Of a DNA stretch of 64,000 nucleotides, positions 42,944 through 54,887 are shown piece after piece. Position numbers and translations under genes: made by a program. Numbering within the stretch: position 1 is the first letter of the stretch; the number at the start of each line of letters is the position of its first letter. The stretch spans positions 3,038,001 to 3,102,000 of the forward strand of contig CP019326.1 of NCBI GenBank assembly GCA_001971685.1. Reading direction: 5' to 3'. The DNA comes from Halomonas sp. 1513. GTDB taxonomy: Bacteria > Pseudomonadota > Gammaproteobacteria > Pseudomonadales > Halomonadaceae. The notes beneath the pieces were generated by a model. It was not told where the DNA came from. It did no database searches and was given only the letters and a program-made list of their open reading frames with translations.

Positions 42944-42949
42944 TATAAT
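42944..42949 (+). promoter_or_regulatory. -10 element of mnmA
   Basis: A perfect TATAAT, 35 bp upstream of the mnmA ATG; no recognisable -35 at 16-18 bp. Confidence 0.5.
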
Positions 42950-42984
42950 CGCCGGCCATTTGAGGCTCCAACCCGAGAGAGTGT

Positions 42985-46147
<3,163 letters not shown>

Positions 46148-46170
46148 GCGCCTAGCGCCCAGCAAATTCA

Positions 46171-46307
46171 GCGGCGCCGGGGACAGGCCGTAGAGGGGTT
46201 TTTGCCAGGAACGGCAAAAGGTAGCGTACAGGGACGTATTTACAGCGCCCCCTCGCAGGCCTGTCGCCGGTTCAGCCGCGGGACAGCATAAGCGGCGCCG
46301 GGGACAG
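46171..46307. repeat. structured intergenic repeat between purB and roxA
   Basis: A nested inverted-repeat unit: outer arms CCGGGGACAGGCC (46177-46189) and its near-complement (46258-46270, 12 of 13), a middle GAGGGG/CCCCTC (46193-46198, 46249-46254) and an inner perfect TTTTGCC/GGCAAAA hairpin (46200-46206, 46213-46219). The 16-mer GCGGCGCCGGGGACAG at 46171 is repeated exactly at 46292-46307. No ORF. It looks like a REP/BIME-type element; whether it is dispersed in the genome cannot be seen here. Confidence 0.65.
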
Positions 46308-46354
46308 TCGCGATTCCTGCCCGCAGCTTCAATCTTTGCAACGAGGTACGACGC

Positions 46355-47542
46355 ATGCCCCCTGATTCCCCGCGACAACTGCTCGGCGGCCTCACCGCCA
46401 GCGAGTTCCTGCGCGACGTCTGGCAGCAGAAACCGCTGCTGATCCGCGGCGCCCTGTCCGACCTCGAATGCCCGCTCGACCCAGACGAGCTGGCCGGCCT
46501 GGCCTGCGAGGAAGGCATCGAAGCGCGCCTGGTCGATGAGCATGGCCGCGACGGCCCCTGGCAGGTCCAGCACGGCCCCTTCGATGACGCCACCTTTGCC
46601 GCCCTGCCCGACGAGAACTGGTCGCTGCTGGTCCAGGCCGTAGACCACTACGTACCCGAGGTCGCCGCGCTGCTCGAGCACTTCGACTTCCTGCCGCGCT
46701 GGCGCCTCGACGACATCATGATCAGCTACGCCCCGCCGGGCGGCAGCGTCGGCCCCCACGTCGACCACTACGACGTCTTCCTGCTCCAGGCCAGCGGCCA
46801 GCGCCGCTGGCAGCTGGGCGGCGCGGTGGCCGACGACGCCCCGATCATCGCCGGCATCGACCTGCGCATCCTCGAGCGCTTCGAGGTAACCCCGGGTGAT
46901 GACTGGGTGCTCGAGCCCGGCGACATGCTCTACTTGCCGCCCGGCTGGGCCCACCACGGGGTCAGCCAGTCCGACGACTGCATGACGGTCTCGGTGGGCT
47001 TCCGCGCCCCCTCCGCCGACGAGGCGGTGACCTCCTATGCCGACTATGTCGGCGAGACGCTGCCCGCCTCGAGGCGCTTCGGCGATGCCGGCATGACGCC
47101 GCCCGTCGATCCCAGTGAGCTCGACGACGACGCAGTCCAGCGTGTACGCCAGCTGATCCTCGACAGCCTAGATGACCCCGCCCAGATGGCACAGTGGTTC
47201 GGCCGAGCCATGACCCAGCCCAAGTATGTCGACCAGCTGGTGCCTGCCGAACGCCCCATCGAGGTCGAGGAGCTTGTCGCGACACTACACGACGGCGACG
47301 AGCTGGTGCGCAGCCTGGGGTCGCGCTTCGCCTGGCGGGCGCTTGACGATGCGCGTGCCACACTGTTCGTCGACGGCGACGGTCTGACCTGCTCGCTGCC
47401 GCTGGCCCGGGCGCTGGCCTCCGACGCCGCGCTTGACGCCACGCTGCTCGAAATCGACGGCGCCGCCGAGCTGCTCGCGCTGCTGCATGATCGCGGTAGC
47501 CTCGGCTGGCCACTGGAAGACGACGATGAGGATGACCAATGA
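46355..47542 (+). CDS. roxA: ribosomal protein uL16 arginine hydroxylase RoxA (YcfD)
   Basis: A 395-aa Fe(II)/2-oxoglutarate JmjC oxygenase. The iron ligands are His135 and Asp137 in GPHVDHYDVFLLQ and a His at about 200 in PPGWAHHGVS; the spacing matches E. coli YcfD (His125, Asp127). RWQLGG and LEPGDMLYLPP are typical. The C-terminal dimerisation and winged-helix part follows. RoxA hydroxylates an arginine of L16. The end of the protein is very acidic (DDDEDDQ) and overlaps the GNAT gene by 4 bp. Confidence 0.94.
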   Translation: MPPDSPRQLLGGLTASEFLRDVWQQKPLLIRGALSDLECPLDPDELAGLACEEGIEARLVDEHGRDGPWQVQHGPFDDATFAALPDENWSLLVQAVDHYVPEVAALLEHFDFLPRWRLDDIMISYAPPGGSVGPHVDHYDVFLLQASGQRRWQLGGAVADDAPIIAGIDLRILERFEVTPGDDWVLEPGDMLYLPPGWAHHGVSQSDDCMTVSVGFRAPSADEAVTSYADYVGETLPASRRFGDAGMTPPVDPSELDDDAVQRVRQLILDSLDDPAQMAQWFGRAMTQPKYVDQLVPAERPIEVEELVATLHDGDELVRSLGSRFAWRALDDARATLFVDGDGLTCSLPLARALASDAALDATLLEIDGAAELLALLHDRGSLGWPLEDDDEDDQ

Positions 47543-47970
47543 GCGACGCCATCAGCATGGAACAGGGTGACTGGGAAGAACTCGGCAGCGAAGCCAGCGA
47601 GATACGCCGCATCGTGTTCATCGTCGAGCAGCAGGTCCCCCAGGAAGAGGAGTGGGACGGTCGCGATGCCTTCTGCCTGCACTTCCTGATCCGCCATCAC
47701 GGCCGGGCACTGGGCACTGCGCGACTGCTGCCGGACGGCCACCTGGGGCGCGTAGCGGTTCTCGAGGAGGGCCGCGGCCTGGGCCTCGGCCGGCGCCTCG
47801 TCGAGGCCGCCATCGAGGCGGCACGCCACCAGGGGCATGCCCATCTCGAGCTGGCGGCCCAGCTGCAGGCTATCCCTTTCTACGAACGACTCGGCTTCAG
47901 TGCCTATGGCGACGAATTCCTCGACGCCGGCATTCCGCACCGCAACATGTCCCTTTCTCTAGGTGACTGA
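47539..47970 (+). CDS. GNAT-family N-acetyltransferase, ElaA-like
   Basis: A 143-aa acetyltransferase starting in an ATGA overlap with roxA. The first half has RRIVFIVEQQVPQEEEWDG, typical of the ElaA branch; the acetyl-CoA loop is VAVLEEGRGLGLGRRLVEAAI (R/Q-x-x-G-x-G/A), and AIPFYERLGFSAYGDEFLD ends the fold. The substrate is unknown. Pairing with roxA suggests cotranslation but not necessarily a shared function. Confidence 0.85.
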   Translation: MSDAISMEQGDWEELGSEASEIRRIVFIVEQQVPQEEEWDGRDAFCLHFLIRHHGRALGTARLLPDGHLGRVAVLEEGRGLGLGRRLVEAAIEAARHQGHAHLELAAQLQAIPFYERLGFSAYGDEFLDAGIPHRNMSLSLGD

Positions 47971-48339
47971 TTCACCGACACCTTTCCCCATAGAAGAAAG
48001 CTGACTACAGAAAGCGAGCCGTTTTTGGCTCGCTTGTAGTCATACTACAACCCCTTCTGCCGCTAAGTAATGATTGTTGAGCCCAGTGTTCATGGGCCAT
48101 AGTTCAATCACAGGCATGAATTAAAACGACCGTTTTATAGCCTCATGTAGTGGCCATTAAACATTCGTTTTATTTTGAGACCTGATACGACCAAGGCAGT
48201 ACAGACAGCGCTACAGACCTGGTCAATGCTGATATCACTTCGCAGGTGCAGCATAGCAACGGACACCCTTGGCACCGGGTGAAGTCGACCAAGCCAATAG
48301 CGTGATACTGCAGCGCAAAAGACGAGAAAGGACGGCCCC
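47971..48339. other. 369-bp intergenic region before aceA
   Basis: Contains a strong hairpin: AAGCGAGCC/GGCTCGCTT (48012-48020, 48027-48035) extended by GACTAC/GTAGTC (48003-48008, 48036-48041), which may end the roxA-GNAT transcript although no T tract follows. Further down TAAAACG-AC-CGTTTTA (48122-48137) is a 7-bp inverted repeat in AT-rich DNA and may be part of the aceA control region. No ORF with coding character is present. The aceA start has AAAGGA about 10 nt upstream. Confidence 0.6.
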
Positions 48340-49938
48340 ATGTCAGTTTACCAAGACGACCTAAACACCATCACTCGACTGCGTGACGCCCAGGGCGGCA
48401 AGTGGGACACCATCAATCCCGAGTATGCCGCGCGCATGAAAGCCCAGAACCGCTTCAAGACCGGTCTCGACATTGCCCGCTACACCGCCGGCATCATGCG
48501 CCAGGACATGGCCGACTATGACGCCGACACCAGCCAGTACACCCAGTCGCTGGGCTGCTGGCACGGTTTCATCGGCCAACAGAAGATGATCGCGATCAAG
48601 CGTCACCACGGCACCACCAAGAAGCGCTACCTGTACCTGTCGGGATGGATGATCGCCGCGCTGCGTTCCGAGTTCGGCCCGCTGCCCGACCAGTCGATGC
48701 ATGAGAAGACCTCGGTGCCGGCGCTGATCGAAGAGCTCTACACCTTCCTGCGCCAGGCCGACGCCCGTGAGCTGGGCCACCTGTTCCATGAACTTGACGA
48801 TGCCCGGGCCAAGGGTGACGCCATTGCCGAACGTGCCGTGCAGAAGCGCATCGACAACCATGAGACCCACGTGGTGCCGATCATCGCCGATATCGACGCC
48901 GGCTTCGGTAACGAGGAGGCTACCTACCTGCTGGCCAAGCGCATGATCGAGGCGGGTGCCTGCTGCATCCAGCTCGAGAACCAGGTCTCCGACGCCAAGC
49001 AGTGCGGCCATCAGGACGGCAAGGTTACCGTGCCCCACGAGGACTTCCTGGCCAAGATCAATGCCGTGCGCTACGCCTTCCTCGAGCTGGGGGTCGACGA
49101 CGGGGTGATCGTGGCACGCACCGACTCGCTGGGCGCCGGCCTGACCCAGAAACTGCCGGTAAGCAAGGAGCCGGGCGACCTCGCTGCACAGTACAACCGC
49201 TTTCTCTACACCACGCCGATCGAATCTGCCGACGACGTCAGCGAGGGCGACAGCGTGATCAAGCTGGATGGCGAACTGCGCAAGCCGCTGCGCCTGGCCA
49301 ACGGCCTGTATCGCTTCCGCTCAGGCACCGGCGAGGATCGCGTGGTGCTGGACTGCATCACCAGCCTGCAGAACGGTGCCGATCTGCTGTGGATCGAGAC
49401 CGAGAAGCCCCACGTCGGCCAGATTGCCAGCATGGTCAACCGCATCCGTGAGGTAGTGCCCGACGCCAAGCTGGTCTACAACAACTCGCCGTCCTTCAAC
49501 TGGACCCTCAACTTCCGCCAGCAGGTGTTCGACGCCTGGCAGACCGAAGGCAAGGATGTCTCGGGCTACGACCGCGCCCAGCTGATGAGCGCCGACTACG
49601 ACGACACCGAGCTGGCCGCGGTGGCCGACGAGTGGACGCGCAACTTCCAGCGCGACGGCGCGCGGGAGGCGGGTATCTTCCACCACCTGATCACCTTGCC
49701 GACCTATCACACCGCGGCACTCTCCACCGATGAGCTGGCCAAGGGCTACTTCGGCGAAGAGGGCATGCTGGCCTACGTCGCCGGCGTCCAGCGCAAGGAG
49801 ATTCGTAGCGGCCTGGCCTGCGTCAAGCACCAGGACATGGCCGGCTCCAATATCGGTGACGACCACAAGGAGTACTTCTCCGGCGCCGGCGCCCTCAAGG
49901 CCGGCGGCAAGGACAACACCATGAACCAGTTTGGCTGA
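48340..49938 (+). CDS. aceA: isocitrate lyase AceA
   Basis: A 532-aa enzyme splitting isocitrate to glyoxylate and succinate for growth on acetate or fatty acids. It belongs to the long Pseudomonas-type subclass: the catalytic loop reads KQCGHQDGKVTVPHEDF instead of KKCGH, and GCWHGFIGQQKMIAIKRHH and ADIDAGFGNEEATY are present. The catalytic cysteine is in KQCGH. No malate synthase or aceK is adjacent; the gene is monocistronic, with a large control region upstream and a strong terminator downstream. Confidence 0.96.
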   Translation: MSVYQDDLNTITRLRDAQGGKWDTINPEYAARMKAQNRFKTGLDIARYTAGIMRQDMADYDADTSQYTQSLGCWHGFIGQQKMIAIKRHHGTTKKRYLYLSGWMIAALRSEFGPLPDQSMHEKTSVPALIEELYTFLRQADARELGHLFHELDDARAKGDAIAERAVQKRIDNHETHVVPIIADIDAGFGNEEATYLLAKRMIEAGACCIQLENQVSDAKQCGHQDGKVTVPHEDFLAKINAVRYAFLELGVDDGVIVARTDSLGAGLTQKLPVSKEPGDLAAQYNRFLYTTPIESADDVSEGDSVIKLDGELRKPLRLANGLYRFRSGTGEDRVVLDCITSLQNGADLLWIETEKPHVGQIASMVNRIREVVPDAKLVYNNSPSFNWTLNFRQQVFDAWQTEGKDVSGYDRAQLMSADYDDTELAAVADEWTRNFQRDGAREAGIFHHLITLPTYHTAALSTDELAKGYFGEEGMLAYVAGVQRKEIRSGLACVKHQDMAGSNIGDDHKEYFSGAGALKAGGKDNTMNQFG

Positions 49939-49979
49939 TTCACGCCGACACGCGCAGATCGCATGGCATGACAGTGATT

Positions 49980-50005
49980 GGGGAGGCAGCCGCCTCCCCT
50001 TTTTT
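49980..50005 (+). terminator. intrinsic terminator of aceA
   Basis: GGGGAGGC/GCCTCCCC with a 4-nt loop is followed by six T; a textbook Rho-independent terminator 41 bp after the stop. Confidence 0.95.
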
Positions 50006-50143
50006 GCGTTTCCTTATTGTTTGCCGAATGCCCGGCCTACACTGGGGGCACTCGAGCATAAGACGCTGGTCGAAGCGGGAAAGTAGGATTAAACTCGCTG
50101 AAAACACCGTTTCATAATCTGTTTCATCATCGGAGGTGCTTCC

Positions 50144-50611
50144 ATGAAACGTCTTCTTCCCGTCGTTGCCTTGGGCGTGCTGACATTGGCCGGCTGTGCC
50201 AATACCGCGCCCTTAGGCGGCGACGTCTACCGCAGCAGCCAGGCCCAGACCGGCCAGAGCGTTGCCTACGGCACCATCACCGCATTGCGCCAGGTACAGA
50301 TCCAGGCCGACAGCCCCCAGGGCAATGTGATAGGTACGGTCGGCGGCGGCGTCATCGGCGGCTTGCTGGGTAACCAGGTCGGCGGTGGCTCCGGCCGCCA
50401 GCTAGCAACGGCCGCCGGTGCCATCGGCGGCGCCGTGGCCGGTTCGCGTACCGAGGATGCGGTCAACCGTACCCGCGCCTGGGAAATGGAAGTGCGTCGC
50501 GACAACGGCGAGAGCGTGGTGGTGGTCCAGCGCGCCGACCGCAACTTCCAGGTGGGTCAGCGTGTCCGCCTGATCGGTAGCGGAGCCAGCATGAGCGTGG
50601 CGCCTTACTGA
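50144..50611 (+). CDS. SlyB-like glycine-zipper outer-membrane lipoprotein
   Basis: A 155-aa lipoprotein. The signal peptide ends in the lipobox LTLAGC (Cys18), followed by a glycine-zipper stretch (GTVGGGVIGGLLGNQVGGGSG and AGAIGGAVAGS, about residues 65-103). The family includes SlyB/Pcp and the Rickettsia 17-kDa antigen; SlyB stabilises the outer membrane under stress. The C-terminal domain (VVVVQRADRNFQVGQRVRL) is beta-rich. GGAGG is placed 8 nt before the ATG. Single gene between two terminators. Confidence 0.88.
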   Translation: MKRLLPVVALGVLTLAGCANTAPLGGDVYRSSQAQTGQSVAYGTITALRQVQIQADSPQGNVIGTVGGGVIGGLLGNQVGGGSGRQLATAAGAIGGAVAGSRTEDAVNRTRAWEMEVRRDNGESVVVVQRADRNFQVGQRVRLIGSGASMSVAPY

Positions 50612-50631
50612 GATTTCCTCTACTCACAGCA

Positions 50632-50658
50632 AAAAGGCTCGCCAATGGCGAGCCTTTT
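50632..50658. terminator. bidirectional terminator after the SlyB-like gene
   Basis: AAAAGGCTCGCC/GGCGAGCCTTTT, a perfect 12-bp stem with a 3-nt loop, with T/A tracts on both sides, between convergent genes. Confidence 0.92.
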
Positions 50659-50679
50659 AGTTTCTGGTCACGGCGGGGC

Positions 50680-50964
50680 TCAGTGCGACTTGGCTTTCTT
50701 CATCGCCCAGCACAGCAGGCGCTTGGCGACCCAGGCAACCAGCGCAATGAATAGCAGGGTCAGCAGCATGTCCACCGGACGCACCAGGAAGGTCGCCCCC
50801 AGGATCGCCAGCGCCGGGCACCACACCCAGCGATCATCGCCGTCGCTGCGCAACACCTCGGGCAGCACCCGCTGCAGGAAAGGGCTCAGGCTGGCCTCCC
50901 AGCGGCTCAGGCCGAAATAGAGGATCGCGGCAAATCCAATTAGCCAGATAATGGTCACGGTCAT
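50680..50964 (-). CDS. small membrane protein of unknown function
   Basis: A 94-aa protein starting MTVTIIWLIGFAAILYFGL with GGAG 6 nt upstream; in-frame ATGs 3-5 codons earlier exist. Two hydrophobic segments (about residues 4-20 and 52-82) flank a soluble stretch RWEASLSPFLQRVLPEVLRS. The C-terminus is basic (KKAKSH), suggesting a cytoplasmic end. I do not recognise the family. It is divergent from slyD. Confidence 0.65.
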   Translation of the reverse strand: MTVTIIWLIGFAAILYFGLSRWEASLSPFLQRVLPEVLRSDGDDRWVWCPALAILGATFLVRPVDMLLTLLFIALVAWVAKRLLCWAMKKAKSH

Positions 50965-51245
50965 CGGCATCTCCATCATGATTTAGCAATTGAAGGGTAT
51001 AACACTGCGAGTAAATGACGCTCAGGGTAAAACATGCCGGCCACGAAAAGTACCCACTATTCGGCGCATGTTGCCCCTCGCACAACGCGTCGCCGGCTCG
51101 TCGCCCACCACGGGCCCGCAGACCACTCGCCTTGAGCATCAATCATGATGGGCAGGCAAAACCTGAAAAAATTCCCTGCGCCCCTGACAGCCCCCCAACC
51201 GGCACGTTACCATTGCCGAGACATGCACTCACCAAAGGTTCATCA

Positions 51246-51728
51246 ATGCAGATTGCGCAGAACTCCGTTGTCGCGTTTCACTACACCCTGACCAACGACG
51301 CAGGTGAAGTGCTGGACAGCTCGGAAGGCCGCGACCCGCTCACTTACCTCCACGGCGCCGGCAACATCATTCCGGGCCTGGAAAAGGAGCTCGAAGGCCG
51401 CGAGAGCGGTGAGAAGCTGCAGGTCACCGTTCAGCCGGCCGAAGGCTATGGCGAGACCCAGCCGTCGCTGGTACAGGAAGTGCCCCGCGATGCCTTCCAA
51501 GGCGTCGAGAGCGTCGAGCCGGGCATGCAGTTCCAGGCTCAGACCCAGGGCGGCCCGCTGATGGTCACCGTGACTCAGGTCGAAGGCGACACCGTGACCG
51601 TGGATGGCAACCATCCGCTGGCCGGCCAGACGCTGAACTTCGACGTCGAGATCGCCACGGTTCGCGAAGCCAGCCAGGAAGAGCTCGAGCACGGCCACGT
51701 GCACGGCGAGGGCGGCGTGGAGCACTAA
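51246..51728 (+). CDS. slyD: FKBP-type peptidyl-prolyl isomerase SlyD
   Basis: A 160-aa protein with the FKBP domain (VVAFHYTLTNDAGEVLDSS, GAGNIIPGLEKELEG) and an inserted IF chaperone flap (about residues 70-125). The tail is short but histidine-bearing (HGHVHGEGGVEH). SlyD folds proline-limited proteins and hands nickel to hydrogenase in E. coli; the neighbouring nikR-nik operon makes a nickel role attractive, but this is inference. AAAGGT precedes the ATG. Confidence 0.93.
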   Translation: MQIAQNSVVAFHYTLTNDAGEVLDSSEGRDPLTYLHGAGNIIPGLEKELEGRESGEKLQVTVQPAEGYGETQPSLVQEVPRDAFQGVESVEPGMQFQAQTQGGPLMVTVTQVEGDTVTVDGNHPLAGQTLNFDVEIATVREASQEELEHGHVHGEGGVEH

Positions 51729-51752
51729 ACGCTCGCTACGCTCGACCCGACA

Positions 51753-51779
51753 CGCGGGGCAGCCATCGGCTGCCCCGCG
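51753..51779. terminator. bidirectional terminator between slyD and nikR
   Basis: CGCGGGGCAGCC/GGCTGCCCCGCG, a perfect 12-bp GC stem with a 3-nt loop between convergent genes; on the plus strand it is followed by GTCGTTTC. Confidence 0.8.
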
Positions 51780-51785
51780 GTCGTT

Positions 51786-52202
51786 TCAGGCCTCGCCGTC
51801 GGCGCGCTGTGGCACCAGCACCAGTTGCCCGTGGCGCACGCTGCGCTCGGCGATCACCTCGCTGGCGAACCCCTGCACTTCGCTGCCTTGCCCCTTGAGC
51901 ACGGCTATCTCAAGGCAACTGTGGTGGTCGAGATGCACGTGCAGGGTCGAGACGGTCAAGTGGTGGTGGGCATGTGAGTGGTGGGTCAGGCGCTTGGACA
52001 GCTCACGCGCGGCGTGATCGTAGACATACACCAGCGCCCCCACGCAAGGCTGCTCGGCATCGCCGTCGAGGGCCGTCTCCTTGATGCCTGCCCGCGCCAG
52101 GTCGCGGATCGCCTCGGAGCGGTTCTGGTAGCCGCGCTGAACGATCAACCGATCCAGATCCGCCATCAGGGCATCGTCCAATGTCACCGTTACCCGCTGC
52201 AT
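51786..52202 (-). CDS. nikR: nickel-responsive repressor NikR
   Basis: A 138-aa ribbon-helix-helix/ACT-like repressor. The N-terminal MQRVTVTLDDALMADLD ribbon binds DNA. The high-affinity Ni ligands of E. coli NikR (His76, His87, His89, Cys95) correspond to His77, His88, His90 and Cys96 in SHAHHHLTVSTLHVHLDHHSC. AAGGAGG lies before the ATG. It is divergent from the nik operon and the intergenic region holds a perfect NikR operator, so with excess nickel it should repress the importer. Confidence 0.96.
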   Translation of the reverse strand: MQRVTVTLDDALMADLDRLIVQRGYQNRSEAIRDLARAGIKETALDGDAEQPCVGALVYVYDHAARELSKRLTHHSHAHHHLTVSTLHVHLDHHSCLEIAVLKGQGSEVQGFASEVIAERSVRHGQLVLVPQRADGEA

Positions 52203-52237
52203 CACTCCCTCCTTGCCTCGTGCCGCTCGCCACACAA

Positions 52238-52265
52238 GTATGATGTTATTGACTAGACTTCATAC
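52238..52265. promoter_or_regulatory. NikR operator
   Basis: GTATGA-N16-TCATAC, an exact match to the E. coli NikR consensus, between nikR and the importer operon. A TTGACT (52249-52254) that could be a -35 lies inside the N16 spacer. Confidence 0.93.
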
Positions 52266-52305
52266 CCCTTCGACTTTAGGGTAAAGAAAAAAGCCCAAGG
52301 ACCCC

Positions 52306-53907
52306 ATGATGCCGCTATTCTGCCGACGCTGGATGGCCGCTGCGACGCTTGTCGCGCCTCTCGCCTTCGGCGCGACTGCCGCCCACGCCGAGCCATCCCT
52401 GGTACTGGCCATCGGCGGTGAGCCCAGCGAGGGCTTCGACCCGCTGCTGGGCTGGGGCCACTACGGCCACCCGCTGTTCCAGTCGACGCTGCTGAGCCGC
52501 GATGCCGACCTGGCGACTCAGCCAGAGCTGGCCCGCGACTGGACGCTGTCCGATGATCGTCTGCGCTGGACACTCACTCTGCGCGACGACGCCACCTTCA
52601 GCGACGGCACCCCGCTGACCGCCAAGGATGTGGCCTTCACCTTCAACGCCGCCGCCCGCGCCGGAGGGCGCGCCGACCTCAGCGTACTGGCCAGCGCCGA
52701 CGCCCTCGACGACCACCGCGTGCAGCTGAGCCTGACAGAGCCGCGCATCACCTTCGTCGACACCCTCTACACCCTGGGCATCGTCCCCGACGCCGACCGC
52801 GATAACGGCTACCACGACGGCTACGGCCGGGCGCCGCTGGGCTCAGGCCCCTACCGGCTGGTCGAGTGGCAAGAGGGCGAGCAACTGATCGTCGAACGCA
52901 ACCCCTACTACCATGGCGACACACCGCCCTTCCAACGGCTGGTGTTCCAGTTCACCGGCGAGGATACCACGCTGGCCTCGGCCAATGCCGGCCGCCTGCA
53001 GCTGGCCGCGATTCCGCCGGCGCTGGCCGCCCAGCCGCCCGCCGGCATGCGCCGGGTCGCCATGCGCAGCGTCGACAACCGCGGCATCCTGTTTCCCATG
53101 CAGCCCGCACGCGGTGAAGTCAGCGACAGCGGCGCGCCGATCGGCAATGACGTCACCGCCGACCCGGCGATCCGCCACGCGGTCAACCTGGCCATCGACC
53201 GCGAGCTGCTGGTGGAGGTCGCCCTGCACGGCTTTGGCCAGCCGGCCTACGGCCCCGCCGACGGCCTGCCGTGGAGCGACGCCGCCGAACGCGTCGACGA
53301 CGGCGACCTGCAGGCCGCTGCCGAGCGGCTAGACGCCGCAGGCTGGCAGTTGCAGGGCGATGGCCTGCGCCGGCGCGACGGCCAGGCGGCGGGCTTCCGG
53401 CTCACCTACCCTGCCGGCGACACCACCCGCCAGTTGCTCGCCGAGAGCGTCGCCGAACTGCTGCGCCCGCTGGGCATCGCGGTCGAACCGACGGGCCGCC
53501 ACTGGGACGAGATCCGCCGCGAGGCGCTGCATCAGGATGCCATCCTGTTCGGCTGGGGCAGCCACAGCCCGCAGGAGATCTACTACCTCTATCACAGCCA
53601 GCACGCCGGCCAGGATTACTACAACAGCGGCTTGTATGCCAACCCGACCGTCGACGCCCACCTCGAGGCGGCCCAGAGCGCCGCGAGCTTCGACGCCTCG
53701 CTGCCCCATTGGCGAGCGGCCCAGTGGGACGGCGAAGCGGGCTACGGGGTACGCGGCGATGCCGCCTGGGCCTGGCTGGTCAATCTCGAGCACCTCTACT
53801 TCGTCGACGACTGCCTCGACCTCGGTGAGCTGGGCATCGCGCCCCACGGCCACGGCTGGCCGATCACCGCCAACCTGCTCGAATGGCAGTGGCAGTGCGA
53901 CGGATGA
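52306..53907 (+). CDS. nikA: nickel ABC transporter substrate-binding protein
   Basis: A 533-aa periplasmic cluster-C solute-binding protein with a signal peptide ending AAHA before EPSL. Family pattern: LARDWTLSDDRLRWTLTLRDD, FSDGTPLTAKDVAFTFN, LGSGPYRLVEWQEGEQL. Nickel assignment comes from the NikR operator upstream and the downstream operon; the protein is closer to generic dipeptide/nickel-type binding proteins than to E. coli NikA. Histidines in GWGHYGHPLF (mature N-terminus) and APHGHGWP (C-terminus) are possible metal or Ni-chelate ligands (inference). AAGGA lies 4 nt before the first of two ATGs. Its stop overlaps the nikB start. Confidence 0.85.
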   Translation: MMPLFCRRWMAAATLVAPLAFGATAAHAEPSLVLAIGGEPSEGFDPLLGWGHYGHPLFQSTLLSRDADLATQPELARDWTLSDDRLRWTLTLRDDATFSDGTPLTAKDVAFTFNAAARAGGRADLSVLASADALDDHRVQLSLTEPRITFVDTLYTLGIVPDADRDNGYHDGYGRAPLGSGPYRLVEWQEGEQLIVERNPYYHGDTPPFQRLVFQFTGEDTTLASANAGRLQLAAIPPALAAQPPAGMRRVAMRSVDNRGILFPMQPARGEVSDSGAPIGNDVTADPAIRHAVNLAIDRELLVEVALHGFGQPAYGPADGLPWSDAAERVDDGDLQAAAERLDAAGWQLQGDGLRRRDGQAAGFRLTYPAGDTTRQLLAESVAELLRPLGIAVEPTGRHWDEIRREALHQDAILFGWGSHSPQEIYYLYHSQHAGQDYYNSGLYANPTVDAHLEAAQSAASFDASLPHWRAAQWDGEAGYGVRGDAAWAWLVNLEHLYFVDDCLDLGELGIAPHGHGWPITANLLEWQWQCDG

Positions 53908-54887
53908 TGCGTTTGATCGCCCCGTTGGCGAGGCGGCTGCTGCGCCTGATCGCGGTGCTCGGGATAGTGGCGCTGGCCGCCTTCGGCCTGATGCAGGCCT
54001 CGCCGGTGGACCCAGTAGACGCCTACCTGGGCCCGCAGCTGGCCCAGGTCAGCCCCGAGCAGCGGGCGCTGATTGCCGAACGCTGGGGCGCCGACCAGCC
54101 CGCAGCGCAGCAGTTTGGGCTGTGGCTTGGCAACCTGCTGCGCGGCGAGCTGGGCTGGAGCCGGGTCTACAACGCCCCGGTCAGCGAGGTGATCGGCACC
54201 CGCTTCCTGGCCTCGCTGCCACTGCTGGCCAGCGCCTGGCTGGGCGCCACCCTGTTCGGCTTCATCCTCGGCGTGGTGGCCGGCACCCGCGAAGACGGCT
54301 GGGCGGATCGTTGGATCCGCCGCTACGCCTACACCCTGGCCTCGACGCCGACCTTCTGGCTGGCGATCCTGGCGCTGCTGCTGTTCTCGGTAGCGCTGGG
54401 CTGGACCCCGGTGTGCTGCGCCGGCCCCGTCGGCATGACCCGCGACGAAGTGGGCCTGGCCAGCCGCCTGCATCATCTGCTGCTGCCGGCGTTGACCCTG
54501 TCCCTGCTCGGCGTGGCCCAGATCACCCTGCATACCCGGGCGCGGATGCTCGAGCTGATGCGCTCCGACGTGGCCCTGCACGCCTTTGCCCAAGGCGCCA
54601 GCCGGCGCGAGGTGGCGTGGCGCCACGGCGCGCGGCACGCCTGCCTGCCGGCGCTGACGCTGGCCTTCGCTTCGCTCGGCGAGCTGTTCGGCGGCTCGAT
54701 CCTGGTCGAGCAGGTATTCGCCTACCCCGGCCTGGGTCGCGCCACGGTCGAGGCCGGCCTGCGTAGCGATATCCCGCTGCTGCTGGCCATCGCACTGTTC
54801 ACCGCGCTGTTCGTCAGCGCCGGCAATGCCCTGGCCGACGGCCTCTACCGATTGATCGACCCGCGCCTGCGCGAGGTGCGTACATGA
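53904..54887 (+). CDS. nikB: nickel ABC transporter permease NikB
   Basis: A 327-aa inner-membrane permease of the DppB/NikB type with about six helices. The cytoplasmic EAA loop reads LHAFAQGASRREVAWRHGAR followed by ILVEQVFAYPGLG, the site that contacts the ATPase. The ATG sits in an ATGA overlap with nikA; an in-frame ATG 7 codons upstream is possible. It pairs with NikC to form the channel. Confidence 0.9.
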   Translation: MMRLIAPLARRLLRLIAVLGIVALAAFGLMQASPVDPVDAYLGPQLAQVSPEQRALIAERWGADQPAAQQFGLWLGNLLRGELGWSRVYNAPVSEVIGTRFLASLPLLASAWLGATLFGFILGVVAGTREDGWADRWIRRYAYTLASTPTFWLAILALLLFSVALGWTPVCCAGPVGMTRDEVGLASRLHHLLLPALTLSLLGVAQITLHTRARMLELMRSDVALHAFAQGASRREVAWRHGARHACLPALTLAFASLGELFGGSILVEQVFAYPGLGRATVEAGLRSDIPLLLAIALFTALFVSAGNALADGLYRLIDPRLREVRT

